Shown here one piece after another: positions 34,266 through 45,168 of a DNA stretch of 64,000 nucleotides. This DNA comes from Nothophaeocryptopus gaeumannii. Taxonomy: Eukaryota; Ascomycota; Dothideomycetes; Mycosphaerellales; Mycosphaerellaceae. The DNA is taken from contig JASISA010000042.1 in NCBI GenBank assembly GCA_031771865.1, forward strand, positions 1,233,501-1,297,500. Direction: 5' to 3'. The position numbers and the translations under genes were made by a program. Below the pieces are notes generated by a model. It saw only the letters and a program-made list of their open reading frames with translations, searched no databases and was not told the origin of the DNA. How positions within the stretch are numbered: position 1 is the stretch's first letter; the number at the start of each line of letters is the position of its first letter.

Positions 34266-37200
34266 ATGAGCTCCTTCTCGAACTCGTTTTGGTCGGGCGA
34301 CTATGCTGGAGGTTGGTGAAGCCGCAGTCGCAAATACAGGAAACAACTGACGACGCATAGGACTTGGAGTACTATTCCAGAAGCTGCAACAGGGCGTGCA
34401 GGAGAATGAGCAGATACTCACCATGGCGCGAATGCGCGCAGAGGCTGAAGACCTATACGGGCAAAAGTTGGCAGATATTGAAACAGTCACAAACAGGATA
34501 GACGGAGGCTTCCAGCGCGACGATGGGGCCAGCACCAAGAAGGTCAGAGGAAATGCTCTGCTGCGGTGATTGACGTACTGACAGCTGCCAGGCATACGAG
34601 GGTGTGCGAACCGAGATGACCGAGGCCGCGCGAAATCACAACAAGATCGCTTCCAACATCCGAGAGCTTGTAGTCAATCCGTTCGGCAGGTGGTGCGATC
34701 AACATGCTTCGCGCGTGCAGCACAGTCAAGATGATCTTCAAGGGCGGATAAAGGCACACGACAGGCAAGCCGAGACCGTGCGCCAGTACCGAAGCGCATA
34801 CTACAACAAATGTCGGAGAGTGGAAGACGTGGATGAAGAAGAGAAGCTAGCATTCCAAGATCCAGCATCTGCAGCAGCTTCAGGGTCGCCTAAACCTGGG
34901 CCCGTCACGGTCCCCAGCATCAAGATCGGCGAGGAGCCGGAAGAGCCAGAGCCCATCGAGATCGGTGACGAGACATACCAGCCGGAGCAGGTCAAGAAGA
35001 TACTCACACATGCCCTTGAGACTATACCGCTTGGCGAAACGAAGGTGCCAATTTTAGGAACATATCCAAATACCAGTACGGGAGCCGAGATCACGGAATA
35101 TATCCAGAAGCATCTGGGCGCAAGCGGTGTTGCATATGCTGAGAAGATTGGTCAGGACCTCATAGACCATGGCTTCCTACGACTTGTTGGCAACGTTGGC
35201 AACAGCTTCGCAAACAGCAGCAAGATGAAATATCAATGGAAGACCAAGGTGTTCCAATTGACTGGAATCCCTGAGAAGAGGAATCCTCTGCATCGGACCT
35301 CGACTATCATGTCCGGTGGCTCTGAGAGCTCGGTACCGGGCAGTCCCGTCATAGGCGATCGCGTCAGCGAATACCTCGGTGGATGGAACCCGCTGAACAA
35401 TGCCCACCCCAACGAGACGCCAGCGGAGCGACTGAGAAGAGAAGCGCGAGAAGCAGACGAACGATACAAAACTGCTGTGCGGAAGCTTGATGGACTGCGC
35501 TGCACGCTCGAAGAGGCCATGATCGACCACATGAAGTTCATGGAGCGCTGTGAGCTCGACCGACTGAAGGCAATCAAGAGTGTGATTCTGGACTTCAGTG
35601 GAGCCATTAGCAATGTCATCCCGTCGATCCAGTCTTGCGTGGACAATATGATGCTCTTCCAGGAGACGGTACAGCCCCAGGGTGATCTACGATACCTTTT
35701 GGAGAACTACAGAACTGGAACTTATGTCCCAAGGGTCACAGTCTACGAGAATTACTACAACAAAGTTGATGAGCAGACCTTTGGTATCGACATCGAAGCC
35801 CGAGCACGAGCTGATCGAAAACGAGTACCCCTGATCGTCACCACTACCCTCACCTTCCTCGACGCACACTATCCGGATCTTGAAGGAGACGAAGCCCGTC
35901 GAAGCATATGGACCGTTGATGTGCCACTAGCGGCTATCCACCATCTGCGCAACCAGCTGAACACTGGCAAGCCTGTGTCTCCGCAAGTAATGGACAAGTA
36001 TGAGATACCAATCGTAGCTGCTGTGCTCAAGCTGTACCTCTTGGAGCTTCCGGATAGCTTGGTAAGCTCGCACGTGTACGAGATCATCAAGACCATCTAT
36101 GCCTCGACAGCCCAATCCGCTTCTGAAAGCGCGAGAGTACAAGTCATCCAGTCGACCCTAGGCCAGCTGCGACTTGCCAACATTGCCACTCTCGATGCAC
36201 TGGTCACCCACTTTACTCGATTGATTGAGCTTACGAGCGCCGACGATGCGTATGTGGCGCATCTGTCGGCTATCCTGGCTCCATGTATCATGCGACCTAA
36301 ACAGATGAGCGGACTCAGCATGGACGAGAAATATAACGTGCGACTTCTTCGAGATCTCTTCGCTCACAAGGACGCGATATTCGGAGAGCTTAAACGCCAA
36401 TCCTCACTCACCCATACGAACTCTGGCACTCGCGCAACCCGAGCAGTGAGCACGGACGAATCGAAACGGAGAGAGCATATGGAGGAGCGCCAACGAGCAA
36501 TTGCAGCCGCTCAGCAAGCACAGGGGGTTAGCACCAGGAGTCGGAATCCGAGCCCCAGCTCAGACACAAGAGCACCAATCCCGCCTGGCGGACACCGCAG
36601 GGACCGTAGCAGAGGCCCTGAAACGCGATTCCCAGTCAGCGCCACAGCCGCGCAAAATGCGCGGGTCATGTCACCCACGACTGATAGGTCTAGCATTTCC
36701 AGTGGTCCAAGCCATCGTGACAGCTTAATTGTGCAGCAAAGTCCTCCGGCATCCAGGTCCACAGACTCGCCTGACAAGCCGAACGGGTTTCATCAGCCAC
36801 CACCAGCCGAAGAATCGACACCAAAGGAGCGTACGGCCGCCGAAGTTACTAAGCGCTCTTCGGCACAAGTGTCGGCATCCATGAGCTCGCCGAGCGACTT
36901 TATGGCTCCGAGTCATTACTACACCAGCAGCATTGATTCTACACCTGGCGCACGCACCTCCTCAGCAACAGCGAGCTCCGACACTAGTACCACTGCGCCA
37001 TCGATCAAGCCGCCGGCATCCAAGTATCGTGTCTCGAATCCCGACGAGCAGTCTCCCGTCACAGCAACGTCCAACAGCGAGAGCACACCCACGAAGAAAG
37101 ACAGCCTTGGTCGAAATCGCGGTGTACACCCACGACGAGGCACCGGCGGGTTGAGAAGGCAAAGTCTGGTGAATAAGCACGAGAGTAACGCCAGCTTGGA

Positions 37201-37300
37201 GAATGCCGAGCTGACCGAGTCGCCTACTGTCGCCACACCGCCTGCGGAAGAGAAGACGAAGGGTGTGCAACTTGAAGATAAGCCTATGGATTTCGACTAG
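34266..37300 (+). CDS. RGD2: F-BAR / DEP / RhoGAP-like protein
   Basis: Three exons: 34266-34311, 34361-34542 and 34592-37300, both introns 49 bp. The product has 978 residues, starting MSSFSNSFWSGDYAGGLG. An F-BAR region (about 15-200, continuing around 330-450) is interrupted by a DEP domain (about 205-305, with LGASGVAYAEKIGQDLIDHG). The RhoGAP region is at about 472-660, and the last 300 residues are Ser/Pro-rich and disordered. This order matches yeast Rgd2, a Cdc42/Rho5 GAP at membranes. The arginine-finger position (about 517) reads IWTVD where active RhoGAPs have IFR(V/I)S, and LLELP replaces LRELP, so catalysis is doubtful. The first donor is GTTGGT, as in the ArfGAP gene. Confidence 0.85.
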
Positions 37301-38008
37301 GAGTGGAATCCGGAGAAGGTCGATCATCAGAGTTGGCCTGAGCGTAAGAGCAGTCGTATGAATGTCGGTTCTCGCGGTACGGATACTATTCGTATCGTGG
37401 AAGAGTGACATGCATGGCCTTAGGATTTCCTTGGTGACGATGTCTGGATACCACGAAGGAGCGATGGGTCTTGCTTATTATGCAGCGACTTCCACGTGCA
37501 TAAGCACAAGCATGTCGTATTTGTTTTCTTGTTTTTCGAGCGACTGGCATACATGCTCTCTGTCATGCGATATGTGCATCCGAAGGCCCAAGTAGATATC
37601 TAGTTGTGACTCCCTCCTGTACGCTTTCACGAAAGTTATTTTGCATGCCATCATCCATGCTCCTTTCCCCTCGCCTTTCGTTATTGTCCAACCTTCTCAA
37701 TCCTCCCCTGCTGGACATATTCATATCGACCATAGCATGACGGCATGACAATGGTGGTGTTGACATACATTTTCTCAAGTCGTCAGACAAGCTGTCCTCA
37801 CTCCCATCTTCAACATGCTCCACAAATCCTCTGTCCAGTGCTGAGAAGTTAGTTCGTCCGCCTTGATTCGAGCGAGACTGCCGAAAAGCACATAAACATC
37901 CATCGCCAAGTCTAGGGCTTGACCTCTTCTCTGGAATTTTGAGACGGATCAGGCACGTCGGAGTACATCAATCTGAGCTGCATCTCGATCCCCAGTAGGC
38001 GCGTGCAA
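37301..38008. other. Intergenic between convergent genes
   Basis: 708 bp between the stop codons of the RhoGAP gene and the membrane-protein gene. An open minus frame at 37563-37823 has no recognised content. No gene supported. Confidence 0.5.
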
Positions 38009-39652
38009 CTACAGCGCACCTTCATCCCCATCTTCGACTCCATTTCGTGGACCTATGCCGTCGAATCCTTCTTCTGTGTAAATTATCCCACCGATTTTGC
38101 CTTTCCTTCCCCAGTCGAAGTATGTTGTGCCGATGTACTTTGCGGTGTGGTAGATGCCGAGGAAGAGAACTGTGTCGATTGCTGCTGAGAGAGCGAAGGA
38201 GAGGCCTATGCGGGAGGCGTATTGGCCGAAGTCGCTCCACGAGGTGTGAGATAGGGGTGAGGGCAGGAGCGCTGAGAGGGGCCCGCCGCCGAAGGGACAG
38301 TATAGGCCAAGGTGGCCGGGGCTAGCAGAGTGCCAGGGGTAAGCCGAGGCGATACTTCGCAGCATCAAGCTTTCGAAGGGTAGGATAATGAGACGGGAGA
38401 GGGGTGTGTCGATTGCCTCGCCGAGAAATTGGGGAGCCAGGTGCGCAAGGGCTGTGGAGCGATGAAGCGGAGGTGGACGACTTAATGTCCTGTTATCGGC
38501 ATTTGTGTCGAGAGCGGGCGTGTCATTTTCGAGTTCTTCCTCGCGAGTGGCACGACGTGGTTCGAGATGTCTGACCAAGTTCCAGCCGCATGCATGCATA
38601 AAGCTGGTGCGTAGAGAATACGCTTTGTAGAGTACCCATCCGATGGGATCTTCAGGCTTTGGTATCTTCGTCGGATCATCGGTGAGCGCTGGCCAGCGGA
38701 AACCGGTCAGGAGGCTGAATACGGGTACCGAGGCCAGATCGTCTGCGTCGAAATGGATGACTTTGTTGATGAATAGTAGCGCTGCGGGAGATGTGAAGGA
38801 TCGAATGAACCTGTAGCTGACGAGAGGTTTCCAACCGAACCTGTGGAAGGAGTCTGGATTACCAGGCCAGAAAGTCCGCAGTGATGGGAAAAGCGGCAGG
38901 GCGGGCGCTAGACCGAGTCTCTGCGCGCAGGCGTGGAACTCCATCGGCAGCAAAGCGACATCGATGCCCAGCAGGAGCGCCTCGAAGAGCAGATTGATAC
39001 TCCAGTAGATCCTCTCCCTCGTCTTCCTCGCGAATCTCCGCTTTCCAATCCATTTCTGTAGCCTCCCCGTAATCTGCTCCGTCGCTACAATCAACGGCAA
39101 CCTCACGAGCGCATGCGCGATCGTATCTCCCAGTGCCGGAAACATTTTAGCCAAAGACCATCGTATGCCTCCTCTCGTGCAATCGAGAAATTCCGATCTC
39201 AAAATCTCCGCAACTGATCTCTCGCGGCCATAGTGACCAATTTGAATCCTTTGTCGAAAGGAATCGGGCCATAAGTGGAGGAAGAAGCTGAAGGGCATGA
39301 TGGCGTACTCCAGTAACTCACCACGCTCATTCTCATCCGCAAGGACCGTTTGTCGCTGTCTGTGGATAGATGAGTAGCGGAGGTCGTTCATGTGGTCGGC
39401 CTGATCTTTCCGCTCCACGACTCCGACCAAAGATAGCACTTCATTTTGTGCCTTGCGCTGCTTGGCATTGAAGGCGTCAATGGAGGGGTTGATGGGCCGG
39501 CCTTTGGAGTCGTACTGTTGGACGTAGTACTCATCCAAAAAGGAAGGCTGCGGGACGGCAGTTGCTGGCGCTGATTGTTCGCCTACTGTCTCAAGATCTT
39601 GATATGCTGAGCGGCCGAGCGCGAGTCGCTCTAGGTACTGTCTTCTTCCCAT
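38009..39652 (-). CDS. Multi-pass membrane protein, unknown function
   Basis: A 547-residue single-exon protein. The N-terminal 120 residues are soluble and charged. Hydrophobic stretches occur around LLFEALLLGIDVALLPMEF, at FTSPAALLFINKVI, and near the C-terminus (about 482-506, GLSFALSAAIDTVLFLG). The repeated pattern of Arg/Trp-rich and hydrophobic blocks resembles an organelle membrane protein, but I recognise no family. The C-terminus is acidic (EDGDEG). The clean long frame supports a real gene. It reads toward the RhoGAP gene's 3' end. Confidence 0.75.
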   Translation of the reverse strand: MGRRQYLERLALGRSAYQDLETVGEQSAPATAVPQPSFLDEYYVQQYDSKGRPINPSIDAFNAKQRKAQNEVLSLVGVVERKDQADHMNDLRYSSIHRQRQTVLADENERGELLEYAIMPFSFFLHLWPDSFRQRIQIGHYGRERSVAEILRSEFLDCTRGGIRWSLAKMFPALGDTIAHALVRLPLIVATEQITGRLQKWIGKRRFARKTRERIYWSINLLFEALLLGIDVALLPMEFHACAQRLGLAPALPLFPSLRTFWPGNPDSFHRFGWKPLVSYRFIRSFTSPAALLFINKVIHFDADDLASVPVFSLLTGFRWPALTDDPTKIPKPEDPIGWVLYKAYSLRTSFMHACGWNLVRHLEPRRATREEELENDTPALDTNADNRTLSRPPPLHRSTALAHLAPQFLGEAIDTPLSRLIILPFESLMLRSIASAYPWHSASPGHLGLYCPFGGGPLSALLPSPLSHTSWSDFGQYASRIGLSFALSAAIDTVLFLGIYHTAKYIGTTYFDWGRKGKIGGIIYTEEGFDGIGPRNGVEDGDEGAL

Positions 39653-39992
39653 AGTGATCGTAAGGATGCGGTGTCTTGCGTGGAGCTCATAGCTAACGAA
39701 GGAATGTGACTTGCAATGCGTGCTATACTGAGAGTTGAAAGACCGTGGAAAGTATCGGTTGGTTCGGTCAGCTCGATGTGCTATAGCATGGCTGATGGAG
39801 ATTGATCTTGTGTGCGTTCCAGAGTGGAAGCAGGCAAGTCGACCAGAAAGTTAGGTCGCGCGTAGGCGCTGAGTCAGCCATCATGCCTCAGGCGCAGCGC
39901 ACATGCCGTGAGAGGTCTCACATATCGCTCACTATACTACGAATCTACGTACTAGGAGTAGATATATCGAAGCCCTACCTCATACTCAATAC
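39653..39992. other. Intergenic
   Basis: 340 bp between two minus-strand genes; the membrane-protein promoter lies here. No gene seen. Confidence 0.5.
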
Positions 39993-40811
39993 CTACGAAA
40001 TCTTGGTCGCAGGATGTGGCCATCCAAACCTAATCGTCTGCTCCTCAATCCCCTTAGTAACAATCCCAACCCCACCATTCTTAACCAAGAACTCCAGTCT
40101 GTGATCCCTATACTCCCTCCTCCTGCCACTCCCCTTGGCAAACGTGGACGGACCCATCTTATTCATCGCATCCGCCGCGGCAGCCATCTCGTCCCACGTC
40201 TCCTGAATAGCAGGAACGTCCTTACATCTCACCCACCAGGAATGCAGTGGACTACCTTCAGCTGGTCCCATACCGTTGTGAACGGAGCGGTTCAAGATCG
40301 GAGCCACAGCGAAATCAGCATAGCCAGGGGAGGAGCCGTTGAAGAATGATTTATCTCCCAGTTTAGTGGCAAGCCAAGTCTGGATCTGAGCTGTTTGTTC
40401 AGCTGCGGCGGCTTTGAGGCGATCTGCTTCAGGTCCCTTCGCCCTCTCAAACCAATTGATCTCTCCCAAACCCCAATTAATTCCTTCGTAGTGTGTGTCG
40501 CATACATTCTCGATCATCCTCTGTTCGGCGCGGTCTTTTGGATCTTTCGAACCAAAGAGACTGGGTACCGGATGCTTATCTTCGAGGTATTGGAGGATAA
40601 CGGAGGATTCGAAAATTTTGAAGTCGCCGTCCACGAGGGCTGGGACTTCCATGCGAGGGTTCGCGGAGAAGAAGTCTGGGTTGGCGTCCCCGGATCCGAG
40701 GTTTGGAGGCGTTTGGAAGTCGAATGCGATGGATTTATGTCGAAGGGCCATGCGCACTTTCTGGGCGTAGGAGGAGACCGGGTGGTCGTGGAGGAAGAGT
40801 TTGGATGACAT
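39993..40811 (-). CDS. Glutathione S-transferase-like protein
   Basis: A 272-residue single-exon protein. Residues 1-80 form a thioredoxin-like GST N-domain: LFLHDHPVSSYAQKVRMAL at the start, then the cis-Pro motif MEVPALVDGDFKIFESSVIL with the ES pair that binds the gamma-glutamyl group. The all-helical C-domain follows (about 95-230). It probably conjugates glutathione to electrophiles in the cytosol. The C-terminus is longer than in a minimal GST and basic (GSGRRREYRDHR). Substrate and class cannot be told from sequence alone. A second, unrelated-looking GST lies at 50568-51359. Confidence 0.85.
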   Translation of the reverse strand: MSSKLFLHDHPVSSYAQKVRMALRHKSIAFDFQTPPNLGSGDANPDFFSANPRMEVPALVDGDFKIFESSVILQYLEDKHPVPSLFGSKDPKDRAEQRMIENVCDTHYEGINWGLGEINWFERAKGPEADRLKAAAAEQTAQIQTWLATKLGDKSFFNGSSPGYADFAVAPILNRSVHNGMGPAEGSPLHSWWVRCKDVPAIQETWDEMAAAADAMNKMGPSTFAKGSGRRREYRDHRLEFLVKNGGVGIVTKGIEEQTIRFGWPHPATKIS

Positions 40812-41255
40812 CTTGAAGTTATCAACTCCAGATGAATTGAGAATGATGTCGAAGAGTTTGATGGATGGCTTCCGTCCCTAGGTGGTCTTCGAAGGTATCT
40901 TATAGTCTGCTCCGTAATGCGAATATCGCAGGCAGTGCTCGTCTCTGAATTGAGCGATGGATGTCGCTTAACAATCAACAGTCCTACCCTTGATCGTAGA
41001 TTGCAAAGAAGCCAATCCTGGACAGGAGATGCAAATGGGAAGGAGAAGAGCTGCAGTTCGCTGTCCAAATGTCTCCGAGGTTCAAGTTCGTGCCTGACAT
41101 CAGTGCCCCACTTGGAATAGACTCACTTACAGCTTCTCCGGCTATTGGAGCACAGATTGTAGGAGTCGATTCCCTGCTGAGGGTATATGCAGGTCTTTGA
41201 AGATTGCTATTACTACAGTGTCGGTCGGAGGTGCCTGTGAAACTGGGGCTCGCGC
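40812..41255. other. Intergenic
   Basis: 444 bp between RRP9 and the GST gene, both minus strand; GST promoter region. No gene seen. Confidence 0.5.
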
Positions 41256-43052
41256 CTAGTCGAAGCCGCCAAATTCCTCCTCAGCAGCGCCATTCACAAC
41301 AGCAGTATCGTCAGCGGCCTCGCATGTTGATTCTTGCTCCTCCAGCACCTTGCGAGGAATCTCGAACATAACGGAGTAATTCTTTCCACTCTCGATCTCT
41401 CGCCATCGTCCCAATCGGTGCTCCTTACCGACCGCAGCGATTACCAGGATACCGTCCTTCGCTCGGTCGCCTCGATCTACGATGGCAATATCATTCACCA
41501 CACCCTCGGCGACGCCGTGCCTCTCAGTCCCGTCTTGCATAGCCTGTAAAGCTCCGTTGGTGAGTGAGCTCGAGCTGAGACCAAACTCGTCCAGTAGGTT
41601 GCCGACCGAGCTCTCTACGCATCCCAAGCGCCCCAGAGATTCTATTCGTCGCTTATCGGGGCTGATCCTCCACCCGCGCACGTACCCGTCCCACGAGCCT
41701 GTGACGAAGATGTCTGAGAATGGTATGGCTCGAAGTGCCGTGATCCAGCGCGGTTGAGGCTTCGTCCTGGCTTCTTCGGGAGGTTCTTCCTCTGCGCTGA
41801 CTTGTTCCAAGGGTAAGGGTGGATCCATGCCATGTGCGAGCGGGTATGTATGTACCGACTTCTTCTTGTTGATATTCCAGAGGCATAGGGAGCCACTGTC
41901 GGATCCGGTGATAAATGTCTCGTCATCCATGCAAGCAATGCGATCCATCGAGCCTTCGTGAGGGGGGTCGTCCATTATCTCAATGCCACTGTGGTCGCCG
42001 TTGAGTTTTGACTTCGACTTCGAAGGTGCGCCACCACCGCGAAACACCAATTGACTCTCCTCGACAATCTTCCACAATCTTGCTGTCCTGTCTCTCGCTC
42101 CAACGGTCACGCACTTTTCTTGCGCGAGTGCATCCACATCCACCACATCATCTTGATGTCCAAACAGGGTCTCCACGTACGTGAGCTCATCAAGCGACCA
42201 GATCTTGACCGTCCTGTCTCTGCTCGCGCTATAAAGCTGATTCGTCCCTCTGCGAAATGCAAGACTCTCAATCGCATCTCGATGTGCATTTTGCCAGAAC
42301 ACTTTCAGCGGCTTCAGCGTCACAGCATCCCATACAATCAACTTCTTGTCCTGTCCACCCGTAGCCACGAACTTCCCATCCTGACTCGCAGCCACACATC
42401 GTATCGCAGCCGTATGCATCTCCGTCTCATCCTTTCTCTTCCCGAACGTCCTATTCACCGCCACTTTCTCGGGTTTCCGACTCCTTCCCTTCTCACTCTC
42501 CGCCAAGGGCTTGGGTAGTCGCCATTTCACCAAGACCATATCTTTCCCCACCGTATACGCATAATCCCCCGAAATCGCAACACCCGTCACGCTCTTCTGA
42601 TGGTGTCGGAATTGTGTCCTCGTCGCTTTGCTCCATTCAAAGTCTTGCGATATCCATCTGTATATCTTTCCTTTAGTCTCGGCTGTGTCTTCTTTTAACC
42701 TCTCCCCCATGCGTCTGCGCAGATTCTCCTTGTCGATTTCTGCTGCGTCGAAACCCGCCTCGTCGAGAACTTCCTGTTGTGTGGATTCGAGATATCGCTC
42801 CGCGAGCCGGATCCGTTTCGCTGCGGGATCTTCGTCCTCAAAATCATCTTCGGAGTCCTCTTCGCCAGAGGATCCGTCTTCGAGTCCAGTAGGCGCATCA
42901 TCGTCGTCGGAGACATCGCTGCCAGAAATCGATTCGTCGCGCGTGGCTCGCGATTTTGTTGAAGCTTTCTGCGGTCTGGGGGGAGCCTCGTTTCCTCCAG
43001 TGCGCTTCCGCTTCGCTCTTTGCGAGGCGGGCGCCGTGAAGAAGGAGGACAT
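41256..43052 (-). CDS. RRP9: U3 snoRNP WD40 protein Rrp9 (U3-55K)
   Basis: A 598-residue single-exon protein. Rrp9 binds the box B/C motif of U3 snoRNA in the small-subunit processome and is needed for 18S rRNA maturation in the nucleolus. The N-terminus starts MSSFFTAPASQ, then a basic patch and a long acidic region (SDVSDDDDAPTG, EEDSEDDFEDEDP). A seven-blade WD40 propeller fills the rest, with repeats such as HTAAIRCVAASQDGKFVATG, NAHRDAIESLAFRRG and GHQDDVVDVDAL. The frame opens seven codons earlier (43073), but 43052 matches the family start. Confidence 0.92.
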   Translation of the reverse strand: MSSFFTAPASQRAKRKRTGGNEAPPRPQKASTKSRATRDESISGSDVSDDDDAPTGLEDGSSGEEDSEDDFEDEDPAAKRIRLAERYLESTQQEVLDEAGFDAAEIDKENLRRRMGERLKEDTAETKGKIYRWISQDFEWSKATRTQFRHHQKSVTGVAISGDYAYTVGKDMVLVKWRLPKPLAESEKGRSRKPEKVAVNRTFGKRKDETEMHTAAIRCVAASQDGKFVATGGQDKKLIVWDAVTLKPLKVFWQNAHRDAIESLAFRRGTNQLYSASRDRTVKIWSLDELTYVETLFGHQDDVVDVDALAQEKCVTVGARDRTARLWKIVEESQLVFRGGGAPSKSKSKLNGDHSGIEIMDDPPHEGSMDRIACMDDETFITGSDSGSLCLWNINKKKSVHTYPLAHGMDPPLPLEQVSAEEEPPEEARTKPQPRWITALRAIPFSDIFVTGSWDGYVRGWRISPDKRRIESLGRLGCVESSVGNLLDEFGLSSSSLTNGALQAMQDGTERHGVAEGVVNDIAIVDRGDRAKDGILVIAAVGKEHRLGRWREIESGKNYSVMFEIPRKVLEEQESTCEAADDTAVVNGAAEEEFGGFD

Positions 43053-43280
43053 TGCCACTGCTCGTGTGCACAACGTGGACTGGAACTTTTTCTTGAGGAA
43101 GCTTTGAAGAAAGTCGGAGATCGGCGTTTGAGGAGCTGGTCGTGATGAGATGTACTGTGCTACAAGTGATGTTGGTCCGGGAGTCAGCCGCTAGTGTCAA
43201 CTCAGAAGGAGCCAGTAGAGAGGGAGTGCGGCCTTGACTATTGATGGGAGATGCAACTTCAACGCGAGCATTGCTGCATA

Positions 43281-44705
43281 CTACTGCACTACACTTTCCT
43301 CGCCTCGATCCTTGCTCTGCTCAAACTCGCGATCGTTCCTCCTCACGAGCCACCATGTAGTTACAATGGAGAAGATCGCCCCCGCCAGCAATCCAATGCT
43401 AATGCTGTAGCTGACTTTGTAAGTAGGTCCAAATTTACTCTGATAAACCTGCGGTCCCACAATGCCGGTCAACTGCGCGCTCGCATTCGTAAGACCAATA
43501 GCCAATCCCGCCGCCGTAGTTCCCCTAGCAGCTCTTATCCTCTCCGGCCAAATGATCGGATATATACAAATACTGCAAGCCGTCGCCACAGTCACCAAGA
43601 TGTATTTCCCGATTGAATTCCTGACGACTATGAGCAGGATACAGCAGATCATGGCTGTGAGTTCGAGTATTATTGCGGCGAGCCAGGGGCCGATGAGTTT
43701 TCGTTGGATGGCCCAGCCGATGAGAACAAGGCCGATGAAGCCGAAGGTGTAGACGGGCATTGTGAGGAGTTGGGAGACTGCCGTGTCGGTGAGGCCGAGT
43801 TCGTAGATGACGGTTGGGAGAACTTGAGACACACCCCAGCCTCCGATGGCGTGGCACATTCACAGGAGGGTGAAAGTGAGGGTTGTAGGGTCTTTGCAGA
43901 TGGCTTTGACTTGTGCGGTATCCCAGGTCTTGGCTTTGGCTGATGGTTGCGTTTTGGGCAGGTTGGAGAGAATGAGTTGTGCTTCGTCGGAGGTGAAGAA
44001 TTTGGAGGTTTCGGGGTAGTTGGGGAGCATGAAGAAGGTGTAGATTCCGCAGAGGATGGCGGGGATGCCTTCGAGGATGAATACCCATCTCCATTCCGCG
44101 AGGCCTCCAGCTCCGTTTATGAAAGATATTGCGTATGCAAGAAGGCCACTGATGGTTCCTGAGAATTGGCCACAGGCGTAGAAGAAAGCAATGCGGAGTG
44201 GAATGTTTGTTGTCGGATGCCAGAAGCTGAGATGGTAGAGCACTCCAGGGTAATATCCTGCCTCAGCCAGTCCCAGAAAGAATCGCACGGCTAAGATCCC
44301 AGCGTAATTATGAGTTGCACCTTGGCACATGCTGATGATACCCCAGGTGAGTTTGAGCAGCAATGTCGACGCAGGCTCGGCGACCATGTAAGGATAGTAA
44401 AAGATTGATATTACCCATGCCCATTGTGCGCTATCGAGATTCCCAAGTTGCTTCTTGATCCCGTCGCCTTGCTCAAGATTGATAATTGCGGTATTGGTGA
44501 TATTGCTGACATGAATCCTCATGATGAGGTAGACGAAAGAATACCAGAGCAAGATTCGGAAATCTACCTTGCGGTAGGCGGTCTTGAGCCTTGCTTTCTC
44601 GTCGTCCGAGATGGAATCCGTCGGAGAAGCGGCCTCTCCGATCTCGACGTCTTTCGTGTCCATGGTTTCCAAAGCTTCCAGTGGAATTGATGGCTTATCG
44701 GTCAT
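43281..44705 (-). pseudogene. MFS anion transporter broken by in-frame TGA
   Basis: One frame encodes an allantoate/nicotinate-permease-type (Dal5 family) major facilitator over 475 codons, interrupted by a single TGA at 43860-43862. The first part (281 residues) has MFS landmarks such as WGIISMCQGATHNY and RFFLGLAEAGYYPGVLYHLS; the second part resumes MCHAIGGWGVSQVLPTVIYE without loss of frame. Relatives have Trp at the stop position, so TGG to TGA is the likely change. No intron fits: the only donor-like GTGAAT would leave an implausibly short intron. The loop between helices 2 and 3 (LLLKLTWGIISM) also seems shorter than I expect, a possible in-frame deletion. Readthrough or an assembly error are alternatives. 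Confidence 0.75.
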
Positions 44706-44965
44706 GGCTGGAGGAAAGAAGGAGAGACAGACATACGCTGTAAACCTACTCCCTTGCTCACCTCACTTTCGTTGAGATAGCGAATCGTAGCGCGTGGTCT
44801 GCTTAGGCCTCAACTTCAGCTGAGAGATCAGATACATCTCTATATCTCTCGACAAGTCTCCAGCTAATGGGATGTTGCTTTACTTTGCGCCGAGGCGCGC
44901 ACGTTAACCGTGCGCCTACTGAATTACGACTTCACATGGGAATTAGAACTTCCTTCTTGCTATCC

Positions 44966-45152
44966 TCCAGGCACATCACCATCACCGTCACCCTCCACCA
45001 CCGTCCAGGCCCACCACTACCCACCATCACCCTCTACCACCGTCCAGGCCCACCACCGCCCTCCATCACCCTCCAGGCGCGTCACTATCACCTTCCACCA
45101 CCGTCCAGGCCTAGCACCACCCTCCATTACCGTCTAGGCCCACCACTACTCT
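44966..45152 (+). repeat. Imperfect minisatellite, 33-39 bp units
   Basis: C-rich imperfect tandem repeat with six copies of a TCCAGGC(C/G)-type box separated by CACCAC/CCATCACC tracts; spacing varies from about 25 to 39 bp, and one unit has an extra 22 bp. It makes a Pro/His/Thr-rich open frame on the plus strand that I regard as artefactual. It ends 17 bp from the stop codon of the secreted Cys-rich gene. Confidence 0.85.
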
Positions 45153-45168
45153 CCGCCTCTGTCCGCAA

